Part shown: in pieces, positions 13,874 through 22,372 of the stretch | Position numbering within the stretch: position 1 is the first letter of the stretch | Layout of the letters: the number at the start of each line of letters is the position of its first letter | Assembly: GCA_002424295.1 (NCBI GenBank) | Contig: DIQY01000049.1 | Span: 873-30,485 of the forward strand | Length of the DNA stretch: 29,613 nucleotides | Direction of reading: 5' to 3' | From: Ruminococcaceae bacterium UBA5450 | Lineage (GTDB): Bacteria > Bacillota > Clostridia > Oscillospirales > Acutalibacteraceae | Notes under the pieces: generated by a model | Told to the model about the DNA's origin: nothing | The model's database searches: none | What the model saw: only the letters and a program-made list of their open reading frames with translations | Made by a program: the position numbers and the translations under genes

Positions 13874-15316
13874 ATGTGGGAAACGGTAAACAGTATTTTA
13901 AAAAGTGTAGACAATTTTGTATGGGGAATCCCCCTGATGGTTCTGATCCTGTTGGGCGGAATCTATCTGACCTGCCGGTTGGGACTTCTGCAAATACGCA
14001 GACTTCCGCTGGCTCTTCGCTGGATGGTAAAAAATGAGGAAGACGGAGACGGAGAAGTAACCTCTTTTGGCGCATTATGCACAGCGCTTTCCGCTACTAT
14101 CGGCACCGGTAATATCGTTGGTGTTGCGACTGCGATTTCTGCAGGTGGTCCTGGTGCGTTATTCTGGATGGAAGTTGCCGCATTTTTTGGAATGACAACC
14201 AAATATGCAGAGGGACTTTTGGCAATTAAGTATCGTACCATTGATGAAAACCATCACGCACTAGGCGGCCCTTTCTATTATATTGAACATGGCATGGGCA
14301 AAAAATGGAAGTGGCTTGCTAAATTCTTCGCATTTTTTGGGGTATGTGTCGGCCTTTTTGGAATCGGTACCTTTTCACAGGTAAACGGAATTTCATCTGC
14401 CGTTAATAACTTTTTCGATCCAGACCAGCAGTGGACTGTAACGATTCCAGGAATCGGAACTTATTCTTGGACAGTCATAATCGCTTCTTTTATTCTGAGT
14501 ATTTGCGTTGCATTAGTTCTCATTGGCGGCATTAAAAGAATTGCGCAGGTTTCAGAAATCATTGTTCCCTTTATGGCAATCACTTATATAATTCTAAGTC
14601 TTATTCTGTTGATTTGCAATGTTCAAAAAATTCCGCAGGCATTTGCGATTATTGTGCAGGGTGCATTTAACCCTTCTGCAGTTACCGGCGGTATTGTAGG
14701 GACTATGATTATTACCGTGCAAAACGGTATCGCACGCGGTATTTTTTCCAACGAAGCCGGGCTTGGCTCCGCTCCAATTGCAGCAGCTGCTGCTCAGACC
14801 AAAGAACCCGTCCGTCAGGGTCTTGTCTCCATGACAGGCACCTTTATTGACACCATCATCATTTGTACCATGACTGGACTTTCCATCGTCCTCACGGGTG
14901 CATGGCAAATAAACGGACTGGAAGGCGTACAAATTACAAACTATGCCTTTAATCAGGGACTTCCATTCCCCACCATCGTTTCTTCTTTTCTATTGATGCT
15001 GTGTCTTATTTTCTTTGCATTTACAACAATCCTAGGGTGGGATTATTATTCCGAACGCTGCCTTGAATATTTGACCGGTGGAAAAATGAAAACAGTCCTT
15101 GTTTATCGCTGGCTTTATATTCTAGCAGTCTTCATTGGGCCTTATATGACCGTTCAGGCAGTATGGACCATTGCAGATATTTTTAACGGCCTAATGGCAA
15201 TTCCAAATATGATTGCCATCTTTGCTTTAAGCGGCGTTGTCGTAAAAGAAACCAAACAATTTTTTGATAAAAGAAGCTATGTTAAAATTTCTTCTAAAGA
15301 GAAACTAAAAGACTAA
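13874..15316 (+). CDS. amino acid carrier protein, alanine/glycine:cation symporter family
   Basis: This 480-residue membrane transporter of the AGCS family takes up alanine, glycine or similar amino acids with Na+ or H+. About ten hydrophobic segments are visible. Family signatures include ATIGTGNIVGVATAI (about 76-90), GGPGALFWMEVAAFFGMTTKYAEG and the central NEAGLGSAPIAAAAA. The length is typical. GGGAG lies about 10 bases before ATG 13874. It is transcribed alone and ends at a strong hairpin. The closest named relatives are AlsT/AgcS-type proteins; the exact substrate cannot be read from the sequence. Confidence 0.93.
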   Translation: MWETVNSILKSVDNFVWGIPLMVLILLGGIYLTCRLGLLQIRRLPLALRWMVKNEEDGDGEVTSFGALCTALSATIGTGNIVGVATAISAGGPGALFWMEVAAFFGMTTKYAEGLLAIKYRTIDENHHALGGPFYYIEHGMGKKWKWLAKFFAFFGVCVGLFGIGTFSQVNGISSAVNNFFDPDQQWTVTIPGIGTYSWTVIIASFILSICVALVLIGGIKRIAQVSEIIVPFMAITYIILSLILLICNVQKIPQAFAIIVQGAFNPSAVTGGIVGTMIITVQNGIARGIFSNEAGLGSAPIAAAAAQTKEPVRQGLVSMTGTFIDTIIICTMTGLSIVLTGAWQINGLEGVQITNYAFNQGLPFPTIVSSFLLMLCLIFFAFTTILGWDYYSERCLEYLTGGKMKTVLVYRWLYILAVFIGPYMTVQAVWTIADIFNGLMAIPNMIAIFALSGVVVKETKQFFDKRSYVKISSKEKLKD

Positions 15317-15330
15317 AAATTATAAATCAT

Positions 15331-15372
15331 AAAAGCAACGGCATTTCCCTAACCGGGAATGCCGTTGCTTTT
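15331..15372. terminator. terminator after the amino-acid symporter gene
   Basis: AAAAGCAACGGCATTTCCC (15331-15349) pairs with GGGAATGCCGTTGCTTTT (15355-15372), with a single bulged T. The A and T flanks make it functional in both directions. It ends the 13874-15316 transcript. Confidence 0.88.
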
Positions 15373-15556
15373 ATATAAATTTATACCCTTTACTTGTTTA
15401 TTCCCACTTTATCATAGTTATCAACAAATTTTCTAGTTGTATGGTCTTTAAGGTAATTTGCTTTCAACACCAATTTCATCTGACTACATGTGCCCCTGAA
15501 AAATTTATTGTCAAAATTGTGATTGAATTTTTGTTTACTATTTTTAAGAATAGGAC

Positions 15557-15585
15557 TTGTAGAAAAGGAAATGAACCAGTATAAT
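15557..15585 (+). promoter_or_regulatory. promoter of the GntR-type regulator gene
   Basis: TTGTAG (15557-15562), a 17-base spacer and a perfect TATAAT (15580-15585) place the start near 15592. The first copy of the shared motif (15598-15630) begins a few bases later, well placed for autorepression. Confidence 0.65.
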
Positions 15586-15597
15586 AAAAATGCTTTT

Positions 15598-15630
15598 AAG
15601 AAATATATCACATATCTTATATTAAATTTA
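15598..15630 (+). promoter_or_regulatory. operator-like motif, copy A (before the regulator)
   Basis: AAGAAATATATCACATAT starts a 33-base AT-rich block that is nearly repeated at 16372. The first 18 bases differ by one C/T change. The core is an interrupted dyad ATAT-N5-ATAT. Sitting just past the transcript start, it is suited to autorepression by the GntR-type protein. Confidence 0.5.
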
Positions 15631-15656
15631 AAAAACTTAAGTAAGGAAAAAATATA

Positions 15657-16349
15657 ATGTCTGAAATTAATCCTGCTACCGGGATCTTCTCCAAAGAAGA
15701 GCATATTGTAATTCCCACCTATAAGGAACAAGCATATAATTTAATTAAAGATGCAATCATCTATCAGCGATTTCGCCCAGATGCAATTTATTCACAGGAC
15801 GGAATTTGTCAAGAATTAGGTATCAGCCGAACTCCTGTGCGAGAAGCATTGTTAGAACTTCAGCAAAAAGGTTATGTCCATATCTGCCGGGGAAAGGGCA
15901 TTAAAATCATTCAGCTTGCACCGAATATTATCCACGATATTATGGAAATGCGTCTCTATATTGAGCAGGTCAGCGCAAATCTGGCAGCTCAGCGCGCAAC
16001 GGATGATGATTTAAAAAAAATGAAGGAGTATCTAAACGAGATCCAACAAAATTTGGACTCTAAAGATGGGGTACAATTGTATCACTATGACCATTTGTTT
16101 CATAGAGCTTTGGCTTCAGCGACTCACAATAGCTGGATTTTACACAGTGTAGAAGAAATTCTAGATAATTACCTGCGTTTTGAGGTGAAAACCGTTTATA
16201 ATAATATGATTGACGCCAATATCGTTCTTGGTGAGCATGAAGATGTTTATCAGGCAGTGCGGGACAAAAACTCGGAAAAAGCCGTTTTAGCTATTAAGCG
16301 GCATCTCGAAAATTCGTACCACCGCACACTTTATAAATATTGGAAATGA
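15657..16349 (+). CDS. GntR-family (FadR/FCD) transcriptional regulator
   Basis: The 230-residue regulator has an N-terminal winged helix (about 20-85, with SQDGICQELGISRTPVREAL as recognition region and a GYV wing). An all-helical FCD effector domain follows (about 95-220), with the usual Asp/His pattern for a metal or small acid. FCD regulators typically respond to carboxylic or amino acids from the pathway they control. AAGGA precedes ATG 15657. It stands immediately before a symporter and a gamma-glutamyltransferase, both likely targets, and the repeated motif before both transcription units is its probable operator. The ligand is unknown; a gamma-glutamyl compound or glutamate is a guess. 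Confidence 0.88.
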   Translation: MSEINPATGIFSKEEHIVIPTYKEQAYNLIKDAIIYQRFRPDAIYSQDGICQELGISRTPVREALLELQQKGYVHICRGKGIKIIQLAPNIIHDIMEMRLYIEQVSANLAAQRATDDDLKKMKEYLNEIQQNLDSKDGVQLYHYDHLFHRALASATHNSWILHSVEEILDNYLRFEVKTVYNNMIDANIVLGEHEDVYQAVRDKNSEKAVLAIKRHLENSYHRTLYKYWK

Positions 16350-16371
16350 ATTTTCTGCTATAATCTGCTAT

Positions 16372-16404
16372 AAGAAATATATTACATATTTGATTTAATT
16401 TAAA
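16372..16404 (+). promoter_or_regulatory. operator-like motif, copy B (before the symporter)
   Basis: AAGAAATATATTACATAT repeats copy A almost exactly, and the downstream TTAA-rich part is also similar. It overlaps the -35 area of the TATAAT promoter at 16420. It shares ATATATTACATATTT exactly with copy C, 86 bases further on. Confidence 0.5.
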
Positions 16405-16419
16405 TAAATTCTGATAGAA

Positions 16420-16425
16420 TATAAT
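16420..16425 (+). promoter_or_regulatory. candidate -10 box of the symporter-ggt operon
   Basis: TATAAT lies between operator-like copies B and C, with no convincing -35. This suits a promoter needing or opposed by the regulator. A second TATAAT at 16546-16551 with TTGTTA 19 bases upstream would give a very short leader. The GC-rich CCCGGGGGCAAGGG at about 16507-16520 is out of character with its surroundings. Confidence 0.35.
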
Positions 16426-16462
16426 TTTTATATTTTACGACTCAATATTTTATCATTTAACG

Positions 16463-16480
16463 ATATATTACATATTTCTT
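16463..16480 (+). promoter_or_regulatory. operator-like motif, copy C
   Basis: ATATATTACATATTTCTT holds the same 15-bp ATATATTACATATTT as copy B. The B-to-C spacing of 86 bases brackets the candidate promoter, an arrangement that allows a regulator to loop or block. Confidence 0.45.
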
Positions 16481-16573
16481 AAAATGTCATCTTAACGTTT
16501 TTGTTCCCGGGGGCAAGGGCTTGTTAAAAGATGATTCATGATAGATATAATATAAAGAAAGCGAGGGTACTTT

Positions 16574-17962
16574 ATGTTAATTGCAAGTTGGGTGTTAACA
16601 TTTTCTTTAATCATTGGAATTGGTATTTATGCAGGAAGAAAAATCAAAAATTCCAATCAGTGGTCTGGAGGAGATCACTCCATGGGTGCTATCACATTGG
16701 GATGTGTGTTTGCTGCATGGCAGATTGGCGGAATGGCCGTTGTTGGTGCGGCACAAAATGGTTATAATTTAGGTGTTTCAGGTGCGTGGTATTCTATCGC
16801 TGGATCGTTTTATTTCATCGCAATTGCTTTTATGGCAAGAACCATTCGCGAAAAGATGCCAGGCGATTCAGTGCCAAATTATTTGCAACATAGATTTGGT
16901 ATGGCACCAAGTCGCTTATATTCTTATGCATGGATTATCTATGGATTTTTGTATATCCCCATGCAACTCAAAACGGTATCCAGTATTATTCAGATTGCAG
17001 TTCCTGGATTAAATATTAATCTTGCTATGATTTTGGGGCTGACAATTGCTGTTCTTTATACTAGCTTTTCTGGCATGAAGGGTGCTTCTGCCGTAGGTAA
17101 AGTAGTGTGTATTGGTATTTATGTGCTTCTCATCGGATTTGTAGCAGTGACACTTCCGAAATTTGGTGGATTTAATATTATGATGTCAAAACTTCCGGAG
17201 GAATATTCTAGTATGGGCAACATGCCAACTCAGCGTATTATTGCATGGATTGTAGGTGGATGTTTGTCTACTGCGGTAATGCAGTCCGTTTTACAGCCGC
17301 TTCTTTCAGCAAAAGATCCGAAAGCTGCTCGTAATGGTGCATTTCTCGGATATATCTTTGCAGCACCAATCTGCATCTTTACAGCACTCTGTGGTATTTT
17401 CGCAAAAGTTTCTGGAGCAGATCTTGGTGATGGCTCCACTGCATTTGCATGGACAATCAAACAGTTTAGCAGCCCAATTTTTGCTGGCATTATTTTTGCC
17501 TTTGCAACGATGATTATTGCCGCTACTATGGCTACCATGATGCTTGCAACTGGAACAATTATCACAAACGTATATAAGACGGATATCAATCCAAAGGCTG
17601 ACGATAAAAAGGTGTTAAAAATTTCAAAAATTACAACCTTTGTCTTTGCTTATCTAACACTGATTCCGTCAATTCTTGTCCCCTCGACCTCCATTACCAA
17701 CATGTTCCTGACCCTGCAACATGTTGCTGCAGCACCGGTCAGCTTTTCTATTTTGGTGGGACTTAACTGGAAGCGCTGCACAAAACAAGGATCCTTTTGG
17801 AGCATGCTGACTGGAATGATTGTGGGAATTGTTTGGATGTGCCTTGGTTTAACTGATAAACTTGAAGCAGTTTACCCTGTTGTTTTAGTGAGTTATTCCG
17901 TAGGAATTATTGTTTCTCTTTTGACTGATAAGGCAAACGAAGAAATTAAGAAAGCAGCATAA
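16574..17962 (+). CDS. sodium:solute symporter (SSS family)
   Basis: The 462-residue transporter has about 12-13 membrane helices of the solute:sodium symporter fold. It carries GAAQNGYNLGVSGAWYSIAGS in the early helices and TMATMMLATGTIITNVYK in the conserved Na+-binding helix 8 region. The closest named groups are PutP/PanF-like permeases for amino acids, acids or vitamins; the substrate is not set by sequence. GAGG lies a few bases before ATG 16574. ggt follows after 57 bases with no terminator, so this is probably one operon. The neighbouring gamma-glutamyltransferase has no export signal. I infer that this permease brings in the peptide or gamma-glutamyl compound that the enzyme then splits. 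Confidence 0.88.
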   Translation: MLIASWVLTFSLIIGIGIYAGRKIKNSNQWSGGDHSMGAITLGCVFAAWQIGGMAVVGAAQNGYNLGVSGAWYSIAGSFYFIAIAFMARTIREKMPGDSVPNYLQHRFGMAPSRLYSYAWIIYGFLYIPMQLKTVSSIIQIAVPGLNINLAMILGLTIAVLYTSFSGMKGASAVGKVVCIGIYVLLIGFVAVTLPKFGGFNIMMSKLPEEYSSMGNMPTQRIIAWIVGGCLSTAVMQSVLQPLLSAKDPKAARNGAFLGYIFAAPICIFTALCGIFAKVSGADLGDGSTAFAWTIKQFSSPIFAGIIFAFATMIIAATMATMMLATGTIITNVYKTDINPKADDKKVLKISKITTFVFAYLTLIPSILVPSTSITNMFLTLQHVAAAPVSFSILVGLNWKRCTKQGSFWSMLTGMIVGIVWMCLGLTDKLEAVYPVVLVSYSVGIIVSLLTDKANEEIKKAA

Positions 17963-18019
17963 TTAAAAGCATATTTTCTGTTGAATAATAAAATTTTATG
18001 TTGAAAGCGTGAGTCTGTT

Positions 18020-19747
18020 ATGAGTGAAAATAAAAGCCAGTACATGTGGCCGGCTACATGGAAAAAGCCATATGTATATGGAAGCGAAGGCGCTGTGAGC
18101 TGCAATAACGTTTACGCCACCAGAGCTGGTTTGGAAATTCTGCATCAGGGAGGAAATGCATTTGATGCAGCTGCAGCGATTTCTCTAGCCTTGGCCGTTG
18201 TGGAGCCACACCATTCAGGAATTGGAGGTGGATGTTTTAGCTTATCGTATATTGCAGATACAAAAAAAACAGAGGCTTTAGACGCGAGAGGAATCGCTCC
18301 TAAAAATGCAGACAGCAATTTATTTCTCCAAAACGGTGAAGTGCAGGATGAGTGGAAAGATGTGAGTGGAAAGTCTGTCGCTATTCCGGGCCTTTATAAA
18401 GCTATTGATACCATTCTTAAAAAATATGGAACAATGAGTTTAAAGCAAATTTCGCAGCCAGCCATTCGCTATGCAAAAAACGGATTTGGAGTCAGTTTTA
18501 CCGGATCCATCACGTCAGATGATAATTCTGTGCGCCGCAAATGCAATCTTTCAAAAGATTTTTGTCGCTTGTACCTCAAGTCGGATGGATCTTCCTATCG
18601 ATTTGGAGAACTTATGAAAAATCCTGAATTAGGAAATCTTTTGGAAACAATTTCTTCCGATGGCGTAGAAAAATTTTACACAGGGACAATTGCAAAGAAA
18701 ATAGTAGACGCCATCAACGCACGGGGCGGCATTTTTACATTAGAAGATCTTGCGGAATATGAGCCAAAGTTCCGTACACCAATTCATACCAACTACCGCG
18801 GATACGAAGTTGTAGCATTCGCTCCCCCTAGTGGAGGATGTGCGCTTCTCGAAATGCTGAATATTCTGGAAAATTACGACCTTAAAAATATGGGCCACAA
18901 TTCAGCCCAAAGTATTCACACCATTACGGAAGCCATGAAGCTGGGTTTTGCAGACCGCTCGGTCGCAATGGGAGATCCGGATTTTGTAAAGGTCAACATA
19001 AAGCATATTCTTTCGAAAGAATATGCTGCGAAACGAAGCTCCTACATAGATTTATACCATGCAAAAGAATTTGCACCCGACTCAGAAATTGATGTTAAGG
19101 ATTATCCCGGCAATACCTCGCATTTTGTAGTAATGGATCGGTATGGCAATACTGTTTCACAGACTCAGACGGTGCGGGATTGGTTTGGCTGTGGAATTGT
19201 AGTTCCCCATTGCGGATTTATACTCAACAACGCCATGAGTGACTTTAGTGCAAAAGAAGGAGCATTAACCAGCCAAGGGCTAGCTTATGGAAATGCCAAC
19301 TGCATTGAGGGTGGAAAAACACCACTTTCCAGCATGTCCCCGACAATTGTCTTTAAAGACGGAAAACCTTTCTTAGCAATCGGAGCTGCAGGAGGCCCTA
19401 GAATTATTACTGGAACGCTGCAGGGAATCCTTAATGCAGTGGATTTCGGAATGATGCCCGAACAGCTGGTTCGGATGCCCTTTATTACTTGTCTGACAAA
19501 AGCACAGGGACTGGAATTGGAATCTGGAATTTCCGAGGATACTAAGAATCTCTTAAAAGCAAAAGGGCATAAAATTGTAACGGTTCCAGATGGCTTGGTG
19601 CTAAGCAGTATGCTCAACTGTGTAATGTATCGAGACGGACAATTTTATCCGTGTGCTACTGAACGTGTAGATGGCTGTGGAGGGGCATTAATGCCAGGTG
19701 GCCATATTCTTTTAGATGGAATTTGTCAGGAAGAATTTGAAAAATAA
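18020..19747 (+). CDS. ggt: gamma-glutamyltransferase (glutathione hydrolase), no signal peptide
   Basis: The 575-residue N-terminal-nucleophile enzyme cleaves or transfers gamma-glutamyl groups of glutathione and similar compounds. It matures by self-cleavage before Thr366 (GNTSHF), the catalytic residue. The large-subunit Arg90 (DARG) and the PLSSMSPT loop (435-442) that bind the gamma-glutamyl part are present, as are GGNAFDAA, SGIGGG and the GAAGGPRI motif. Most bacterial GGTs are exported, but here no hydrophobic N-terminus exists (MSENKSQYMWPATWKK), so the enzyme is probably cytoplasmic, like YwrD-type proteins. The ribosome binding site is weak. Co-transcription with the symporter suggests import followed by internal hydrolysis. 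CapD-type relatives act on poly-gamma-glutamate, but no capsule genes are here. Confidence 0.92.
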   Translation: MSENKSQYMWPATWKKPYVYGSEGAVSCNNVYATRAGLEILHQGGNAFDAAAAISLALAVVEPHHSGIGGGCFSLSYIADTKKTEALDARGIAPKNADSNLFLQNGEVQDEWKDVSGKSVAIPGLYKAIDTILKKYGTMSLKQISQPAIRYAKNGFGVSFTGSITSDDNSVRRKCNLSKDFCRLYLKSDGSSYRFGELMKNPELGNLLETISSDGVEKFYTGTIAKKIVDAINARGGIFTLEDLAEYEPKFRTPIHTNYRGYEVVAFAPPSGGCALLEMLNILENYDLKNMGHNSAQSIHTITEAMKLGFADRSVAMGDPDFVKVNIKHILSKEYAAKRSSYIDLYHAKEFAPDSEIDVKDYPGNTSHFVVMDRYGNTVSQTQTVRDWFGCGIVVPHCGFILNNAMSDFSAKEGALTSQGLAYGNANCIEGGKTPLSSMSPTIVFKDGKPFLAIGAAGGPRIITGTLQGILNAVDFGMMPEQLVRMPFITCLTKAQGLELESGISEDTKNLLKAKGHKIVTVPDGLVLSSMLNCVMYRDGQFYPCATERVDGCGGALMPGGHILLDGICQEEFEK

Positions 19748-20066
19748 TCAGTGTATGGTCAGAATATATTTTTTCACTTATTTGTAGTGACAGAAGCTAA
19801 AATGTAATAAATTTACTTTTGTTGAAGCTTTACAGATAGCGGGAAAGCGCCGTGAAATCCCAGAGTCTTGTCATTTATATGGTATACTGCTAATTAATAC
19901 ATTTAAGCTCCCATATTCAAGCCTTTTAACAATTTAAGTTTCTTTAAGTATTACGACGTAATTGCCGATATTCCGGTAATTTTTCGGCCATATTACAACT
20001 TTATTCGCAAAGATAAGTACTAATAATAGCATTCCGTTTGAAAAATAAACATCGTATTTTCTAAGC
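19748..20066. other. gene-free stretch after ggt
   Basis: No complete gene is seen. A start-less plus-strand frame (about 19791-19945) encodes a peptide containing EALQIAGKRREIPESCHLYG, which looks coding in composition and may be a relic, but I cannot name it. There is no obvious strong terminator directly after ggt. Confidence 0.4.
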
Positions 20067-20114
20067 TTTTATAGGAATAGCCGCTTGCTTTAAAGCAAGC
20101 GGCTATTCCTATAA
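20067..20114. repeat. perfect 48-bp palindrome without loop
   Basis: The left half begins TTTATAGGAATAGCCGC and ends GCTTT (20067-20090); the right half (20091-20114) is its exact reverse complement. There is no T-run like a terminator on either side. It sits beside a decayed integrase and may be a remnant or a dispersed palindromic element. Confidence 0.75.
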
Positions 20115-20215
20115 ATTCACGATTCTAATAAGGGCTCCATAGAGAGTGCAGGTATTCTTGTACCGAAGAGCACAATGCTGATTGTTTCGGAAGCAAGAAT
20201 CGGCTCACTTTTTGT

Positions 20216-20614
20216 TTAGAGAACCCTTTTAAGCGATATATGCTCTTGCTCTACTAAGTGAGTAAAGGAAATATCATCTTTGATATACCCACGTTTAATG
20301 CCATACTTTACAACTGGTGATACCTTGAAAATATATAAATTTACAGTTTGTGGCTTAAACTTGTCCTTTAGATACAGAATATACTCATTGATTAAGTCCT
20401 GTGTCACTTCACTACATTTCAAATTACTACCTGCAAATTGCATGAAATACTTGTCCGCAAAAAAAATATCTTCGGATTGTTGTTTTCGATAAGTTTTTAA
20501 GTCTACATTCATTTTCATAAAGCAAATAAAGATCATGATAAGGAATGTCTAAAGCCTTACTGGCTAGTAGATTTTACGGCGTTTTACAGTAGGCTCTTTT
20601 ATACCGTTTTTCAC
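20216..20614 (-). pseudogene. degenerate tyrosine-recombinase N-terminus
   Basis: A well-formed start (AAGGAGG then GTG at 20614) opens a frame M-K-N-G-I-K-E-P-T-V-K-R-R-K that meets stops at codons 17 and 22. In another frame, between about 20575 and 20475, the expected integrase core continues (ALDIPYHDLYLLYENECRL, KNLSKTTIRRY). The first frame resumes after an eight-T run (RYFF then ADKYFMQFAG), so at least two compensating small indels are present, one of them in the homopolymer. The reading ends at 20216 (EHISLKRVL) before any catalytic domain. It is therefore an inactivated and truncated SAM-like core-binding domain. It is a different protein from the intact integrase near 3-4 kb. Confidence 0.75.
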
Positions 20615-20631
20615 AGGGAAGACCTCCTTCA

Positions 20632-20685
20632 AAATAAAAAAATAGATGGCTATGATGTCACCTAAGCAGGTAAAACATAGTCATC
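20632..20685 (-). terminator. terminator, minus strand, between guaA and the broken integrase
   Basis: On the minus strand, GATGACTATG (20685-20676) pairs with CATAGCCATC (20654-20645) with one mismatch. An inner ACCT/AGGT stem helps, and a T-rich tract follows. It would end the guaA transcript, since guaA is the last gene of the purine cluster. Confidence 0.65.
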
Positions 20686-20710
20686 CATTCCTATTTCTAT
20701 TAACCTTTTT

Positions 20711-20771
20711 TGTCCTAAAATTAGTACATTATATACTTATTAGAATGTACTAATTACAATTTTTTTGGACA
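20711..20771. repeat. nested inverted repeat just past guaA
   Basis: AATTAGTACATT (20719-20730) and AATGTACTAATT (20744-20755) are perfect 12-bp arms. Outside them TGTCC (20711-20715) and GGACA (20767-20771) also pair. It begins 15 bases after the guaA stop. It may help termination, but the T-runs are poor on the minus strand. A mobile-element end or attachment-site scar is plausible beside the degenerate integrase. Confidence 0.5.
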
Positions 20772-20785
20772 TGTTGCGTAAAAAG

Positions 20786-22324
20786 TCATTCCCACTCGAT
20801 TGTGGCGGGCGGCTTTGAAGTAATATCGTAAACAACGCGGTTCACATTTGGTACTTCATTAATAATTCTGCTGGAAACCTTTTCTAGAAGATCATATGGA
20901 ATCCGTGCCCACTCTGCGGTCATGAAGTCAGAAGTCGTTACCCCACGCAACGCAATCGTATTGGAATACGTTCTTCCATCTCCCATAACGCCTACGCTAC
21001 GGATACCGGTAAGAACTGCAAAATACTGATTAATCGACCGGTCAAGCCCCGCATTTGCGACTTCTTCCCGAAAAATTGCGTCCGCTTCTTGCAGAAGCTT
21101 TACCTTTTCTTCTGTAACTTCTCCGAGAATCCTGATACCAAGTCCAGGCCCTGGAAACGGCTGCCGCCAAACGAGAAAATCCGGGATTCCAAGTTCTGTA
21201 CCAACTTTGCGTACCTCATCTTTAAACAAATCACGCAAAGGTTCAACCAGTCCTTCGAACCCAATATCTTCCGGAAGGCCGCCTACATTATGATGGCTCT
21301 TAATGACTGCTGCGTTTCCGGTTCCGCTTTCTACCACATCGGGATAAATCGTTCCCTGACAGAGGAATTCCACTTTCCCAAGTTTTTCAGCTTCCTCTTC
21401 GAAGACACGAATAAAACCTTCTCCGATGATTTTTCGCTTTTTTTCAGGCTCAGTAACCCCTTTTAGGTGACTTAAAAACTGTTCTCCAGCATTTACACGA
21501 ATTAAATTGATGTCAAATTGCTTGCGAAAAACCTGTTCAACTTCATCGCCTTCATTTTTCCGCATCATTCCATGATCCACAAAAATACAGGTCAAATTCT
21601 TTCCGATCGCTTTGTGTACCAAAACTGCGGCAACACTGCTATCTACTCCGCCGGAAAGTCCGCAGACAACTTTCTTATCCCCTACTTGTGCGCGAATCGA
21701 AGCAACCGCTTCTTGGACAAAAGAACTCATCACCCAATCGCCGCTGCATTTACACGCTCCATAAAGGAAATTTTTCAAAATCTGCTGTCCATATTCGGTA
21801 TGCTGCACTTCCGGATGCATCTGAACCGCATAAAGATTCTTTTCCGGCTCTTCCATCGCCGCTACCGGGCAATGTGCACTTTTTGCAGTAACGGAAAATC
21901 CTTTCGGCACAGCAGCAATATAATCGGTATGACTCATCCAGCAAACCGATTTTTCAGGGATATTCTGAAAAAGAACGGTATCTTTTTCATGCGTAAACTC
22001 AGTATGGCCATATTCACGTACTTCGCTCTTGCAAACTTTTCCGCCAAGCAAATAGGCCATTAGCTGAGCTCCATAGCAGATCCCTAAAACTGGAATTCCC
22101 AGTTCAAAAATCTGAGGATCACAAGAAGGTGAATCTTCGCCATAAACGCTGTTGGCACCTCCAGTAAAAATGATTCCGCAGTATCCTGCTTCCTGAATCG
22201 TTTTAAGTGAGGTCTTATAAGATTTTATCTCACAATACACATTACATTCGCGAACGCGTCGAGCAATCAATTGACAATACTGACCGCCAAAATCCAAAAC
22301 CAGAATTTTTTCTTTTCTTAACAT
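20786..22324 (-). CDS. guaA: GMP synthase (glutamine-hydrolysing)
   Basis: The 512-residue enzyme converts XMP to GMP with glutamine and ATP. A class I glutamine amidotransferase domain comes first (about 1-190; nucleophile Cys83 in GICYGAQ, the His/Glu pair in MHPEVQHT). The PP-loop ATP pyrophosphatase domain follows (GLSGGVDSSVAA at about 220), then the C-terminal dimerisation domain ending SKPPATIEWE. All motifs are intact and the length is normal. ATG at 22324 is behind GATGGGGGA. It follows glmS by 48 bases and is the last gene of the cluster. Confidence 0.97.
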   Translation of the reverse strand: MLRKEKILVLDFGGQYCQLIARRVRECNVYCEIKSYKTSLKTIQEAGYCGIIFTGGANSVYGEDSPSCDPQIFELGIPVLGICYGAQLMAYLLGGKVCKSEVREYGHTEFTHEKDTVLFQNIPEKSVCWMSHTDYIAAVPKGFSVTAKSAHCPVAAMEEPEKNLYAVQMHPEVQHTEYGQQILKNFLYGACKCSGDWVMSSFVQEAVASIRAQVGDKKVVCGLSGGVDSSVAAVLVHKAIGKNLTCIFVDHGMMRKNEGDEVEQVFRKQFDINLIRVNAGEQFLSHLKGVTEPEKKRKIIGEGFIRVFEEEAEKLGKVEFLCQGTIYPDVVESGTGNAAVIKSHHNVGGLPEDIGFEGLVEPLRDLFKDEVRKVGTELGIPDFLVWRQPFPGPGLGIRILGEVTEEKVKLLQEADAIFREEVANAGLDRSINQYFAVLTGIRSVGVMGDGRTYSNTIALRGVTTSDFMTAEWARIPYDLLEKVSSRIINEVPNVNRVVYDITSKPPATIEWE

Positions 22325-22372
22325 CTATTTTTCCCCCATCGGAAGTCCGCCGAACTTTCAAGCGGCCGGAAT

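Noticed and set aside
15390..15731. A 113-codon minus-strand frame overlapping the GntR gene start, ending LVLKANYLKDHTTRKFVDNY
   Set aside because: It crosses the regulator's promoter, operator-like site and first codons, and has no clear ribosome binding site. The tail looks somewhat coding-like and may be a relic, but I could not name a family.
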